Assembly: GCF_026013545.1 (NCBI RefSeq)
Contig: NZ_JAPDOG010000021.1
Location: 1 to 64,000, forward strand
Direction: 5' to 3'
Length of the DNA stretch: 64,000 nt
Source: Defluviimonas salinarum
Lineage (GTDB): Bacteria > Pseudomonadota > Alphaproteobacteria > Rhodobacterales > Rhodobacteraceae
Position 1 is the stretch's first letter. Every line of letters begins with the position of its first letter. The notes under the pieces were generated by a model, which saw only the letters and a list, made by a program, of their open reading frames with translations, had not been told where the DNA came from and did no database searches. Below, in pieces: positions 44,329-52,583 of the stretch. Position numbers and translations under genes: made by a program.

Positions 44329-44684
44329 CCAGGGATGACGCCCGCGCATACTGGGCCGCATCCGGCCTGACCTATGCCGATCTGACGGGGCATAGCCTGA
44401 AGGGGCTGCGCAAGATCATCGACGCCGCCCTGCGCTCGTCCGGCCTGATCGAGGGCTACCGGGCCGCCGGGGCGCCCCGCATCACGCGGATCGGGACGGG
44501 GATCGCGGCGGAAATCTACTGCCGGGCCTATTACTTCGACCGGCGTGAGGCAGTCACCTTCAACCGTGATGGCTTCATCGGCTTCGCCGGGTGGGCGGAT
44601 GAGAAGAACGTGCAGCCGATCCTCTCCGCGTTCCGCGCCTGGGTGGACGAACTGAAATCGGCCGCTCCCCGGGTCGCGCGGTAG
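44325..44684 (+). CDS. Hypothetical protein, 119 aa
   Basis: The ATG at 44325 overlaps the upstream stop (ATGA). An N-terminal region, MTRDDARAYWAASGLTYADL, resembles a short helical DNA- or protein-binding start. The second half has beta character (YYFDRREAVTFNRDGFIGFAGW). I cannot assign a family. Confidence 0.6.
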   Translation: MTRDDARAYWAASGLTYADLTGHSLKGLRKIIDAALRSSGLIEGYRAAGAPRITRIGTGIAAEIYCRAYYFDRREAVTFNRDGFIGFAGWADEKNVQPILSAFRAWVDELKSAAPRVAR

Positions 44685-44696
44685 CGGAGGGAAGCC

Positions 44697-44894
44697 ATGC
44701 CTCGCGCCACCAGGCCCTCCGAGAGAAACGGCCGCACCGTCGTCTTTCCGACCGATGCTCTCGACCGGTTGAAGCCGCATGCCGAGCGCCGGGAGATCTC
44801 GGTGAACGAGCTTCTGCGCCGCGTCGTCGACGTGATCGTCGATGACGGGCTGATCGACGGCATTCTCGACGACCTGCCTCACCCGGCCTCGTAG
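44697..44894 (+). CDS. Ribbon-helix-helix-type small protein, 65 aa
   Basis: The sequence VVFPTDALDRLKPHAERREI then SVNELLRRVVDVIVDD has the strand-helix-helix pattern of CopG/Arc-type repressors. No toxin gene is adjacent, so a plain regulator is as likely as an antitoxin. It ends the five-gene unit. Confidence 0.65.
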   Translation: MPRATRPSERNGRTVVFPTDALDRLKPHAERREISVNELLRRVVDVIVDDGLIDGILDDLPHPAS

Positions 44895-45025
44895 CACGTC
44901 CCTGAACCAGAAAGCCCCGGACATGGATCCCGTCATAGGGCCGGCGCGCCGTTGAAGTCGCGTCGGTCAGTATGTCTGAATGAGGAACGCGAAAATAACT
45001 CTTGGCTCCGTAAATCCACCTTCCA

Positions 45026-45056
45026 CTTTCGCATATCGACTGCTAATTTGCGTAAA
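45026..45056 (+). promoter_or_regulatory. TTTCGC-N17-GCGTAA composite motif before the DUF475 gene
   Basis: TTTCGC at 45027-45032 and GCGTAA at 45050-45055 are separated by 17 bp, within GCTAATTTGCGTAAAACAAT. The layout recurs at 49242 (17 bp) and 51076 (16 bp). It could be a -35/-10-like pair or an inverted-repeat operator. Confidence 0.5.
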
Positions 45057-45103
45057 ACAATTGCCTGGTGCGAACCCGGCCCTGTCAGGAAAGAACACAA
45101 GAA

Positions 45104-46174
45104 GTGAAATCCACGCTGAGCTACTACTACGGCGCTCTCGCCGTGACCCTTGTCGGCCTGGCCGGAGCAACCTGGCTCGGCTGGCACTACGGCGGCATGC
45201 CGGGCGCCCTGTCGTTCCTGATGATCGGCGCCGTGCTCGCGGTCCTGGAGATCTCGCTCTCCTTCGACAACGCGATCGTCAACGCCAACAAGCTGAAGGA
45301 CATGACGCCTGAGTGGCAGCACCGGTTCCTCACCTGGGGCATCGTGATCGCGGTCTTCGGCATGCGCATCGTGTTCCCGCTGGCGGTCGTGGCGATCGCC
45401 GCCAAGATCGGGCCCATCGAGGCGCTGGTCCTCGCCGCCTCGGAGCCCGAGGAATATGCCCGCATCATCGGCGAGGCGCATCTCTCGATCGCGGCCTTCG
45501 GTGGCACCTTCCTCCTCATGGTGGCGCTCGGCTTCTTCATCGACGAGGAGAAGGACGTCCACTGGTTCGCCGCGGCCGAGCGGATGCTCGCCGGCATGGG
45601 CGGCATCAAGGGGGTCGAGATCGCCATCGTGCTCTCGATCATCATGGGCTTCTGCACGATCCTGCCCGAGGCGGATGTGCGGACCTTCCTCTTCGCCGCG
45701 GTTGCCGGCCTCCTGACCTTCCTCCTGGTCGAGGTCCTCGGCCATGTGCTCGATGCCGAGGACGAGGTTGTCGGCGCGACGGCGAAGGGCGGGCTCGGAG
45801 CCTTCCTCTACCTCGAGATGATCGACGCCTCGTTCAGCTTCGACGGCGTGATCGGCGCCTTCGCCCTGACCCAGAACCTCTTCCTGATCGCGATCGGCCT
45901 CGGCATCGGCGCCATGTATGTCCGCTCGATGACGATCATGCTCGTCGAGCGCCAGACGCTCGCGGCCTTCCGCTACCTCGAGCACGGCGCCTTCTGGTCG
46001 ATCCTCGCGCTCTCGATCGTGATGTTCGCCCAGACCATGGTCCATATCCCGGAAGTCGTGACCGGCCTCTTCGGGGCGACGCTGATCGGGATCGCGCTCT
46101 GGTCCTCGATCCGCTGGAACCGGGCCAACCCGGGAATTCCGGATCCGGTCGAAGCGGCGATCGCGGGCGAGTGA
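45104..46174 (+). CDS. DUF475/TerC-like integral membrane protein, 356 aa
   Basis: The likely start is GTG at 45104 (MKSTLSYYYG), because the upstream text is not protein-like. The protein has about eight or nine membrane helices. The pair VLEISLSFDNAIVNANKL (first half) and EMIDASFSFDGVIGAFALTQ (second half) carries the paired acidic SFDNA/SFDGV motifs of TerC/DUF475 proteins, thought to be metal transporters or metal-loading factors. The metal is not known for this protein. An intrinsic terminator follows at 46204. Confidence 0.9.
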   Translation: MKSTLSYYYGALAVTLVGLAGATWLGWHYGGMPGALSFLMIGAVLAVLEISLSFDNAIVNANKLKDMTPEWQHRFLTWGIVIAVFGMRIVFPLAVVAIAAKIGPIEALVLAASEPEEYARIIGEAHLSIAAFGGTFLLMVALGFFIDEEKDVHWFAAAERMLAGMGGIKGVEIAIVLSIIMGFCTILPEADVRTFLFAAVAGLLTFLLVEVLGHVLDAEDEVVGATAKGGLGAFLYLEMIDASFSFDGVIGAFALTQNLFLIAIGLGIGAMYVRSMTIMLVERQTLAAFRYLEHGAFWSILALSIVMFAQTMVHIPEVVTGLFGATLIGIALWSSIRWNRANPGIPDPVEAAIAGE

Positions 46175-46203
46175 CCGGCAACGCCAGGCGGAAGAAACGA
46201 AAC

Positions 46204-46232
46204 GGGCCGGCCCTCGCGGGGCCGGCCCTTTG
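46204..46232 (+). terminator. Intrinsic terminator after the DUF475 gene
   Basis: The 9-bp stem GGGCCGGCC/GGCCGGCCC is followed by a short T run (TTTGT). Confidence 0.75.
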
Positions 46233-46363
46233 TATTCAGGCGCGGCGCGCCCGGATCGCATGTCGAAGTGCGTGGATTATTCGGGGGCAGCGGCGAGGGT
46301 CGGGATTGCCGATCCTCGCAGGCATCCAGCCGGAGATCCAGATATGCTTTATCCTTGAAAAGT

Positions 46364-46374
46364 ACCTCACAGGT
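46364..46374. promoter_or_regulatory. Palindrome ACCT-CAC-AGGT before hipB
   Basis: ACCTCACAGGT sits in an AT-rich promoter region 40 bp before the hipB start. An autoregulatory operator is plausible by analogy with HipB. Confidence 0.35.
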
Positions 46375-46414
46375 TACATATAGCTACTCAATGTGGTCCA
46401 AGAGGAACAATTAC

Positions 46415-46762
46415 ATGGAAGATCGCCGCATCTCCGGTGCCTTTCCCGACGCGCTCGTTCCGCTCCTGCGCCGTATGGGCGAGGACCTTGCCGTGGCGCG
46501 GAAAGCCAGGCGCTTGACACAGGACGATCTCGCGAGCCGCATGAATGTCGCGAGGAAGACCGTCATCAACATGGAGAAGGGGGACCCGCGGGTCAGCTTC
46601 GGCGCCTATGCGGTCGCCGGCTGGATCATGGGGCTCGAGCAGAATCTGCTTTCGGCTTTCGACCCCGGGAACGATCCTGTCTTTCAACGCGAGGCGCGGC
46701 TGGCGCAGCCGAAGCGGGTCCGGGCCGATACCGGAAATGACTTCGGCGATCTCGACTTCTGA
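46415..46762 (+). CDS. hipB: HipB-like antitoxin, XRE family, 115 aa
   Basis: An Xre-type helix-turn-helix is visible: LAVARKARRLTQDDLASRM then NVARKTVINMEKGDPRVS. The ATG at 46415 follows GAGGA. HipB proteins bind the operator and neutralise HipA. The HipA-like gene starts 11 bp downstream. The C-terminal tail (DTGNDFGDLDF) resembles the HipB tail region that is important for turnover. Confidence 0.85.
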   Translation: MEDRRISGAFPDALVPLLRRMGEDLAVARKARRLTQDDLASRMNVARKTVINMEKGDPRVSFGAYAVAGWIMGLEQNLLSAFDPGNDPVFQREARLAQPKRVRADTGNDFGDLDF

Positions 46763-46773
46763 CGGAGGCAATC

Positions 46774-48057
46774 ATGCAGCATCGGGCTGTCGTCTTCATC
46801 GATCTCGACGGGGTTTCCGTCCCCGCCGGCAAGATCCGCATCCTGGAGGATGGGCGCTACTCGATGAGCGAGTTCGCCTACGGCCGGAAATACCTCGAGC
46901 GGCCCGACGCGGTCGCCCTCGATCCGGTCCAGCTGCCGCTTGGCTTCGAGGTCATGCGGACGCCGGATGATTTCCCGATCTTCAACGGGATCCGGGACGC
47001 GGCGCCCGACGCCTGGGGCCGCAAGCTGATCGACCGCCACATGATCCGGGCGCTCGGCCGGCCGGCCGGCGAGGCGGAATACCTGCTGACCTCGCAGAGC
47101 GGCAACCGGATCGGCGGGCTCCGGTTCGGCCCGGATGCCTCGGGGCCGGGGCCGATCGAGGGCGTTCCGCCGGTCGATGGCTTCATCCATCTCGGCGACC
47201 TCGGCGATTTCCGGAAGGCGGTCGATGCGATCGAGCGGTTCGAGCGGCTTCCGGTAGATCTCGCCGATTTCATCGCGCCGGGCTCCGATCTCGGCGGCGC
47301 GCGCCCCAAGGCGACGGTGATGGTCGACGGGTTCCCCTGGCTGGTGAAGTTCGGCCTCGAGCGGGACCGCATCGACATGGCGCGGATCGAGGCGGCCTGC
47401 CTCGACCTGTGCGAGATGGCCGGGATCGAGACCTGCCGGCGCGACGTGATCGAGATCGCCGGGCGATCCGCGCTGCTTCTTAGCAGGTTCGACCGCGTCG
47501 AGGCGGAGGGGGACATCCGGCGCCGGCACATGATCTCCTCGCTGACCCTCCTTGGCGCGCACGAGGCGGACCGCGGCGCCTCGGGATATGCCGATCTCTA
47601 CGACGGCATGCGCCGGCATGGCGTGGCGGGCGATCACGGCGAGGCGATCTTCCGCCGCATGGTGATGAACGTGCTCTGCGGCAATACCGACGATCACTAC
47701 CGCAACCACGCCTTCCTGCTGGAGCCGGGCGGGCGCTACAGCCTGAGCCCGGCCTACGACGTCACGCCGACGCTGCAGGCCGGGACGACACGGCACCTCT
47801 TCCTGCATCTCGGGAAGCCGGGCTCGGGCCGCGAAGCGACGCTGGAGAACGCCATCTCCGGCGGGCCGAGCCTCGGGCTGCGGCTCGAGGAGGCGGCGGC
47901 GATCGCCAACGAGATGTCGGCGGTGGTCGGGGCCAGCTGGCGCCAGGTCATGCGGGACCGCGGGGTCGGCCTGGCGGATCTCGAGATGGTGGAGAACAGC
48001 TTTCGGCAGGCCGGGCGCCAAGTGGAGCCGGATGACGCGCGTCTCGAGTTGCGGTGA
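46774..48057 (+). CDS. hipA: HipA-family Ser/Thr kinase toxin, 427 aa
   Basis: HipA toxins phosphorylate glutamyl-tRNA synthetase or related targets and stop growth. An N-terminal subdomain 1 (to about 120) is followed by the P-loop-like GGARPKATV, the Lys-containing PWLVKFG, the catalytic-loop VLCGNTDDHYRNHAFLL and the metal-binding SPAYDVTP. Length is normal. Gene order hipB-hipA and a GGAGG site before the start support a working type II module. The exact substrate cannot be told from sequence. Confidence 0.95.
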   Translation: MQHRAVVFIDLDGVSVPAGKIRILEDGRYSMSEFAYGRKYLERPDAVALDPVQLPLGFEVMRTPDDFPIFNGIRDAAPDAWGRKLIDRHMIRALGRPAGEAEYLLTSQSGNRIGGLRFGPDASGPGPIEGVPPVDGFIHLGDLGDFRKAVDAIERFERLPVDLADFIAPGSDLGGARPKATVMVDGFPWLVKFGLERDRIDMARIEAACLDLCEMAGIETCRRDVIEIAGRSALLLSRFDRVEAEGDIRRRHMISSLTLLGAHEADRGASGYADLYDGMRRHGVAGDHGEAIFRRMVMNVLCGNTDDHYRNHAFLLEPGGRYSLSPAYDVTPTLQAGTTRHLFLHLGKPGSGREATLENAISGGPSLGLRLEEAAAIANEMSAVVGASWRQVMRDRGVGLADLEMVENSFRQAGRQVEPDDARLELR

Positions 48058-48130
48058 CCGGCGCGCCGGTCTTGCAAATCCACCGGCAGAGCCATGCCTT
48101 CAATATAAAGTTTTCGGTGAAGGTAACCGA

Positions 48131-48332
48131 TGAACCACCTGCCGCTCGCTGTCCAGAATACCTACCGGGATCTTGTCGACCGCCACTTCGGCCATCGCTG
48201 GCCGAGGACCGACCCGCGGAACTGAAGGCAAGCTACGACAATGCGGTCGGGCGCGGCCCAAAATGGAGAGGGCACCTCGCCGCGGCGCTCAGAGAGCATC
48301 CGGACGTGGCCGCGATGATCGCCGCGGCCTGA
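48131..48332 (+). pseudogene. Small gene broken by a one-base frameshift
   Basis: ATG at 48131 (AAGGT upstream) encodes MNHLPLAVQNTYRDLVDRHF and ends at 48226. From about 48198 another frame continues with natural-looking sequence, LAEDRPAELKASYDNAVGRG, ending HPDVAAMIAAA at 48332. A one-base shift would join both halves into one protein of about 67 residues. Alternatively these are two small genes. Function unknown. Confidence 0.5.
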
Positions 48333-48359
48333 TCCGGGCATCGATGTCCCGCCGGGAAT

Positions 48360-48641
48360 CTATGGCGCGAGGCCGTCCTCACCCGGCACCCGATCCGCTT
48401 CCGCCCTGAAGCGCCCGCAGAACTCGGCGAGCCACGCCCTTTCGACGAGCCGGCCTCTTTCGGTTCCCGGCACGATCTTGCCGTCGATCACGAGGGCCGC
48501 GTCGAGTTTCGTGTTCACGGCGTCCGGCTCGCCGGCATCGACCGCATAGACGATCGCCTGCGGATGGAGGTCCGGCACCAGATGGCGCATCGCGGCATCG
48601 AAGTCGGGCCAGATGCTTTCGGCGGGGGTCTCGGCGGTCAT
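48360..48641 (-). CDS. Hypothetical protein, 93 aa
   Basis: The ATG at 48641 has AGGAG on the coding strand. The protein is acidic and soluble; HPQAIVYAVDAGEPDAVN and LDAALVIDGKIVPGTERGR are its most distinctive parts. It is divergent from the gene at 48741, with one TGCGAAAA motif in the gap. Family unknown. Confidence 0.6.
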   Translation of the reverse strand: MTAETPAESIWPDFDAAMRHLVPDLHPQAIVYAVDAGEPDAVNTKLDAALVIDGKIVPGTERGRLVERAWLAEFCGRFRAEADRVPGEDGLAP

Positions 48642-48683
48642 GTGGGGCTCCTGAAATTGGTTCTGGCACTCTATCAGGCGATG

Positions 48684-48691
48684 TGCGAAAA
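48684..48691 (+). promoter_or_regulatory. TGCGAAAA motif in a divergent intergenic region
   Basis: GATGTGCGAAAATCAATG points toward the gene starting at 48741. Confidence 0.5.
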
Positions 48692-48740
48692 TCAATGATA
48701 TTAAACGATCTCCACTTCCGATCGAATCCAGGATGAGCAC

Positions 48741-49166
48741 TTGAAGAGCAAGGACGGGGCGGACAAGATGCGTGATGCCGGGGCCGAGATCGAGCGCAGG
48801 ATGCGCAATCTCGGGGCGGATGCGGGTGCGGAGGCGCTCGAGGCGGCCGGCGACCATGTCTGGACCACCGCGGAGGGCGACAGGATCGCGCTTCGGGATA
48901 TGGGCGGCGATCATCTCATCAACCTGATCCGCCATACCGGCCGCAAGATCGATGAGTGGACCGCGGCGCGGATCGCCCCCGAGGCTTCGGGTGCCGAACC
49001 CGAGGGGCGGCCGGGCCTCCCGCCGGACGAGGACCCGATCGCATCCCTCGTGACCGCCAATGCCAATGCCAGGCTCGAGTTGCAGCGGCGCCTCACCAGC
49101 GGGACGGGCCGCGTGCCACCTGATGCCGATAGGGATCACGGCGATGACGAGATCCCGTTTTCCTGA
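48741..49166 (+). CDS. Hypothetical protein, 141 aa
   Basis: Start at TTG 48741 (AGGA nine bases upstream) or ATG 48768; both are weak. A helical N-terminal region (KMRDAGAEIERRMRNLGADA) precedes an acidic, Pro-rich tail ending DDEIPFS. The final DDEIPF motif resembles the acidic C-terminal tip of single-stranded DNA-binding proteins, but there is no OB fold, so this is only a note. Confidence 0.5.
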   Translation: MKSKDGADKMRDAGAEIERRMRNLGADAGAEALEAAGDHVWTTAEGDRIALRDMGGDHLINLIRHTGRKIDEWTAARIAPEASGAEPEGRPGLPPDEDPIASLVTANANARLELQRRLTSGTGRVPPDADRDHGDDEIPFS

Positions 49167-49241
49167 AAGGATCTGCTGCCGAGGCGCCGTCGATATAGAA
49201 ACTACCGACCCACCGGAATCTGGCAGATAGCCGATTGCGAC

Positions 49242-49271
49242 TTTCGCCCGCCAGATCTAGATTTGCGAATA
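49242..49271 (+). promoter_or_regulatory. TTTCGC-N17-GCGAAT composite motif
   Basis: TTTCGC at 49242-49247 and GCGAAT at 49265-49270, in CTAGATTTGCGAATAACAGA, lie 25 bp before the ATG at 49296. Confidence 0.5.
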
Positions 49272-49295
49272 ACAGATATATGCAAGGAGACCATC

Positions 49296-50603
49296 ATGCC
49301 CACTTCTCTTCGTGACGCCTTCGCGAACCTCGGCCTGCGCGCCGAATACAAAGGCCAGCCGGCGCTGCTCTTGCCGGTGACGGATGAACTCGCCGGCGAT
49401 CTCGACGCAGCGAGCATCCGCCAGGGCGTTGCCGGCGGCCAGATGCTCGTCAGCTGGAACGACGGCGAGCGGCGCAACGGCGCGGTCATCGATGCCGGCG
49501 CTAAGAACGACATCTATATTTTCGTCCGCCGCACCGACGGCTCGGACCTTCGCATCGCCGCCGGCGACATGATGGATGCGACGCTCTCCGTGCTCGGCGC
49601 GCGGAACACCGCCCGCGACAACGCCGCGAAAGTGGCCGAGGCGAACGCCAAGGCGCGCGCCGACTACGAGGCCGCCCGCGGCCGCGGCGAAACCCCGGCC
49701 GAGCCCGAAGACCGCCAGCCGGTCTTCGCCGAGAACGCCTTCGATCGTGTCCCGGGCTTCGTCGCTTGTGTGCTCTCTGCCGTGGAAGCAGCCCGCTCCG
49801 ACGATCTCGCCACCGAAAAGGAGATCAGCGAACTGAACACGTTCATGGCGAGTCTGCGCGAGCTGACCCGGGACGAGCTGACCTCCGCCGAACGCGCCCG
49901 TGCCGATGAGGCGGCCCGGCTCCGCGCCGAGATCGCGATGCTCGCGCCGGGTCACGCCGAGGCCCGCGGCGCCCGCATGCCTGCGGCCTATGAGGGCGAT
50001 GGTGAGGCGGCCCGCGACCTGATGGAGTCGCTCCCGAGTGACCCGAATGGTCTCACCGCGGCGCAGTCCTCCATCATGGCGCGTAGCGGCAACATGGATC
50101 TCGCCCGCCGGCTGTTCTCGGTGGCGACGACCACGCCGCTCATGCAGATCGAGCGCCGCGCCCTGTCGCATACCGGCTTCAAGACCTTCGCCCAGGAGCT
50201 TGCGCGGCACGAGAACAAGGCTGCCGGCGAGGCGATCCTGCCGCGTATCCGTGCGGTGACCGCCGATGGCATGCCGGGTTACGAAGACCAGTGGCGCGGC
50301 AAGATCTACACCAAGGACGGCGCCGACATCCTGCTCATGCGTGACCGGGTCGCAGCCTATGCCTATGCCTGGGACTCGGCCTCCCGCATCGCTGAGATCA
50401 ATGTCGACGCCGCGCTCCTGCGCAACTTCACGGCGGAAGATGTGCCGAGCGAGGCGGACCTCGAGGCGCTCCGCGCGATCAAGGCGGACCTGCGCCACGA
50501 CAACGGCGCCGAGGTGGACTTCGACTGGGACGACGAGGACGAGGAGGTTCTCGAGGACGACGGGATGGATGTCGGCCGCGGACCGCGGCCGGCGGGCTAC
50601 TGA
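49296..50603 (+). CDS. Hypothetical protein, 435 aa, acidic C-terminus
   Basis: The ATG at 49296 has a strong AAGGAG site. The protein is large and soluble, with a beta-rich N-terminal part (ALLLPVTDELAG, IYIFVRRTDGSDLRIAAGDM), a long helical middle (about 100-230) and a very acidic tail (DWDDEDEEVLEDDGMD). I cannot name a family. Its own promoter motif, strong ribosome binding site and strong terminator suggest a well-expressed gene of the resident replicon. Confidence 0.75.
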   Translation: MPTSLRDAFANLGLRAEYKGQPALLLPVTDELAGDLDAASIRQGVAGGQMLVSWNDGERRNGAVIDAGAKNDIYIFVRRTDGSDLRIAAGDMMDATLSVLGARNTARDNAAKVAEANAKARADYEAARGRGETPAEPEDRQPVFAENAFDRVPGFVACVLSAVEAARSDDLATEKEISELNTFMASLRELTRDELTSAERARADEAARLRAEIAMLAPGHAEARGARMPAAYEGDGEAARDLMESLPSDPNGLTAAQSSIMARSGNMDLARRLFSVATTTPLMQIERRALSHTGFKTFAQELARHENKAAGEAILPRIRAVTADGMPGYEDQWRGKIYTKDGADILLMRDRVAAYAYAWDSASRIAEINVDAALLRNFTAEDVPSEADLEALRAIKADLRHDNGAEVDFDWDDEDEEVLEDDGMDVGRGPRPAGY

Positions 50604-50628
50604 TCCGCACCATCGCCAGCCGGACAGA

Positions 50629-50652
50629 AAGGGCGCCTTCGGGCGCCCTTTT
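50629..50652 (+). terminator. Intrinsic terminator after the 435-aa gene
   Basis: GGGCGCC-TTCG-GGCGCCC with a stable TTCG loop, followed by TTTT. Confidence 0.85.
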
Positions 50653-50689
50653 CAACGCGATGCCGGGAAGCGCCGATCGGGGGCGAAGT

Positions 50690-50705
50690 TGTGGATATGC
50701 GAAAA
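50690..50705 (+). promoter_or_regulatory. TGTGGATATGCGAAAA before a solo XRE gene
   Basis: The TGCGAAAA core at 50698-50705 is joined to TGTGGATA, as at 1067-1080, about 90 bp before the start at 50796. Confidence 0.5.
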
Positions 50706-50795
50706 CAAAACAGAGAATTTCATTGAAATATCTCCACATCAACAGAATATACCCATGACGGCCCGGACGACAGAGGCCGAAATTGGAGATTGATC

Positions 50796-50999
50796 ATGGA
50801 AATCGCGAAAATCGGAAACAAGGTGCGCCTTGAGCGGCAGCGCCGCGGACTGACGCAGCAGCAGCTGGCCGACAAGTCCAGCGTCAGCAAGGGGCGCATC
50901 GAGGCCATCGAGAATGGCAGGTGCATGGATATGGGCTTCGGGATGGTCACATCGATCCTGTCGGCGCTCGGCCTGACCCTCGCGATCGAAATCGCCTGA
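50796..50999 (+). CDS. Solo HipB-like XRE-family regulator, 67 aa
   Basis: The HTH is NKVRLERQRRGLTQQQLADK then SSVSKGRIEAIENGR. GGAG lies before the ATG. It resembles a minimal HipB, but no HipA-like gene follows; the downstream gene is a secreted lysozyme-like protein with its own promoter motif. It may be a stand-alone regulator or an antitoxin that lost its toxin. Confidence 0.8.
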   Translation: MEIAKIGNKVRLERQRRGLTQQQLADKSSVSKGRIEAIENGRCMDMGFGMVTSILSALGLTLAIEIA

Positions 51000-51031
51000 T
51001 ATTGGCGGATTTCCGCCGACCCGGCGCGAGC

Positions 51032-51104
51032 TGCGAAAAATGCGCAAGAGTTGCGCAAGTTTGCATCTTTCCCGCTTTCGCAGCAGCGTGCTAATTTGCG
51101 AAAA
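51032..51104 (+). promoter_or_regulatory. Motif cluster before the secreted lysozyme-like gene
   Basis: TGCGAAAA at 51032-51039, TGCGCAAG twice, and TTTCGC-N16-GCGAAA (51076-51103) within GCTAATTTGCGAAAATCTGA. The last copy is 26 bp before the ATG at 51130. Confidence 0.5.
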
Positions 51105-51129
51105 TCTGAAATTACACCGGAGACTAACA

Positions 51130-51789
51130 ATGCTGAGGACCGCGCTCCTATCGCTGGCGATCTGCACAGGCGCAAATGCCGCGATGGCGCAGGACCTGGG
51201 TATCCAGCCTGTCAATGACCGCCCGTTCCTGGATCTCCTTGGCGAGATCGAGGGACCTGACGGCTATGACACGGTAACATTGACCTCCGATATTCAGCCT
51301 CCGAAGGCACTTACCGAAATGACCATCGACGAGGTGATCGCCTTCCAGAAGGAGCTGCAGAATTCCGGCGCGAAGTCGAGCGCGGTCGGCCGCTACCAGT
51401 TCATCCGCAAGTCGCTGGTCCATCTGGTCGAGAAGAACGGCATCGATCGCAGCAAGAAGTTCAACAAGCGCACCCAGGACAGCCTCGCGCGGCTGATGAT
51501 GACCCGATGCGACTTTTATGAATCCGACGCGCAGGCGCACAAGGTCGGCAATTGCCTGGCGAAAGCCTGGGCCGCGCTGCCGGTGCTCTCGGGACCGAAG
51601 GCGGGCCGCTCCTACTATGCCGGCAAGGCGGGCAACAAGGCCCTGACCAGCCGCGAGGAGGTCCTGGCGACGCTCCACAGGCGCTTCGACGAAATCGACA
51701 ACGTGACGGTCCTCGCCGCCTACCGCCCTGAGCCGGTGATCTGGCCGGATGACGGCAAAGTCGCCGATCCGGTTCCGCTCGAACCCTGA
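51130..51789 (+). CDS. Secreted lambda-lysozyme-like muramidase, 219 aa
   Basis: A Sec signal (MLRTALLSLAICTGANAAMA) is followed by a compact lysozyme-like domain: DLLGEIEGPDGYDTV with the candidate catalytic Glu, LTEMTIDEVIAFQ, SSAVGRYQFI and TQDSLARLMMTRC. This is the arrangement of lambda endolysin-type lytic transglycosylases (GH104-like). Export to the periplasm suggests local peptidoglycan opening, for example for a conjugation or secretion apparatus. No lysis or T4SS genes are seen beside it. Confidence 0.8.
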   Translation: MLRTALLSLAICTGANAAMAQDLGIQPVNDRPFLDLLGEIEGPDGYDTVTLTSDIQPPKALTEMTIDEVIAFQKELQNSGAKSSAVGRYQFIRKSLVHLVEKNGIDRSKKFNKRTQDSLARLMMTRCDFYESDAQAHKVGNCLAKAWAALPVLSGPKAGRSYYAGKAGNKALTSREEVLATLHRRFDEIDNVTVLAAYRPEPVIWPDDGKVADPVPLEP

Positions 51790-51989
51790 ACCGGCCCTGC
51801 CGACGGGATGATCGGCGGTCGCTGTCGGCGATGAAACCACCCGAGGAATGCGCGACATGCCTCCTGCCGGACGATCCGACCCGCTCCGCGATCGAAATAT
51901 GTGAATATCGGCAAGCAAGTCATGAAAGAACAGGCTTCAGCCGTTATGATGACCCGAAACCGGATCCCCGATTTACCATGGAGCGCAAG
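51790..51989. other. Intergenic stretch without a gene
   Basis: About 200 bp, AT-rich near 51895-51925 (GAAATATGTGAATATC). A decayed TGCGAAWA-like element is possible (TATGTGAATA). Confidence 0.4.
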
Positions 51990-52571
51990 ATGCCCAAAGA
52001 CCTGACTTCCGCGACCGGCCGCCGGTCCTTCCTCGCCGGCGCGGCCGCGTTCGGCGGGCTCCTGGTGGCGGCCCGCGGACACGCCGCGGCCGCGATGCCG
52101 GCGCATGATCCCTGGGAGAATCGCGCGCCGGACAATGGCGACCGCATCCGTCTCGGCGCTCTCGCCAGGGAGATGGACCGGGCGCTTATCGGCCTGCCGC
52201 TCGAACCCGAGATGATGCAGGATCACCTGCGGCTCCGGATCCCGGCCGCGATGCTCTTCGTGAACGGCAAGGACCGCCTGAGCGAGGACGGCGTGGCGCT
52301 CCTCACCCTGATCGCCCCGGCGATCATCCGCCAGAAGCGCCTGCGGGCCGAGATCGTGGCCCATCACGGCCAGACGAAGAGCGACTACCAGGCCTGGATG
52401 TTCACCCGCCGGCGCGCTCAGGCGGTCCGCGCGGCGCTCATGAGCCGCGGTGCCGACGGCTCGCGGCTCAAGGAAACCGGGCTCGGCGCGAAATTCCCGC
52501 TGGTGCCCGGAACCGATGCCGCGGCGCAGGCCGCGAACCGGCGGATCGAGATCCTGTTCCGGCCGCTCTAG
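51990..52571 (+). CDS. OmpA-like domain protein with Tat signal, 193 aa
   Basis: The ATG at 51990 follows GGAG. The N-terminus TGRRSFLAGAAAFGGLLVAA is a twin-arginine (Tat) signal, ending near AAAA. The rest matches an OmpA_C peptidoglycan-binding domain: FVNGKDRLSEDGVALL, a helix with RRRAQAVRAALMSRGADG and the closing NRRIEILFRPL. OmpA-like proteins normally use Sec, so the Tat signal is unusual. The usual D-x-x-G loop after the second strand reads HHGQTKSDYQAW, so peptidoglycan binding may be altered. Confidence 0.8.
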   Translation: MPKDLTSATGRRSFLAGAAAFGGLLVAARGHAAAAMPAHDPWENRAPDNGDRIRLGALAREMDRALIGLPLEPEMMQDHLRLRIPAAMLFVNGKDRLSEDGVALLTLIAPAIIRQKRLRAEIVAHHGQTKSDYQAWMFTRRRAQAVRAALMSRGADGSRLKETGLGAKFPLVPGTDAAAQAANRRIEILFRPL

Positions 52572-52583
52572 GTGGGCCCGGGC

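Noticed and set aside
48741-49166. DDEIPFS tail taken as evidence of a single-stranded DNA-binding protein
   Set aside because: The rest of the protein is helical and lacks an OB fold.
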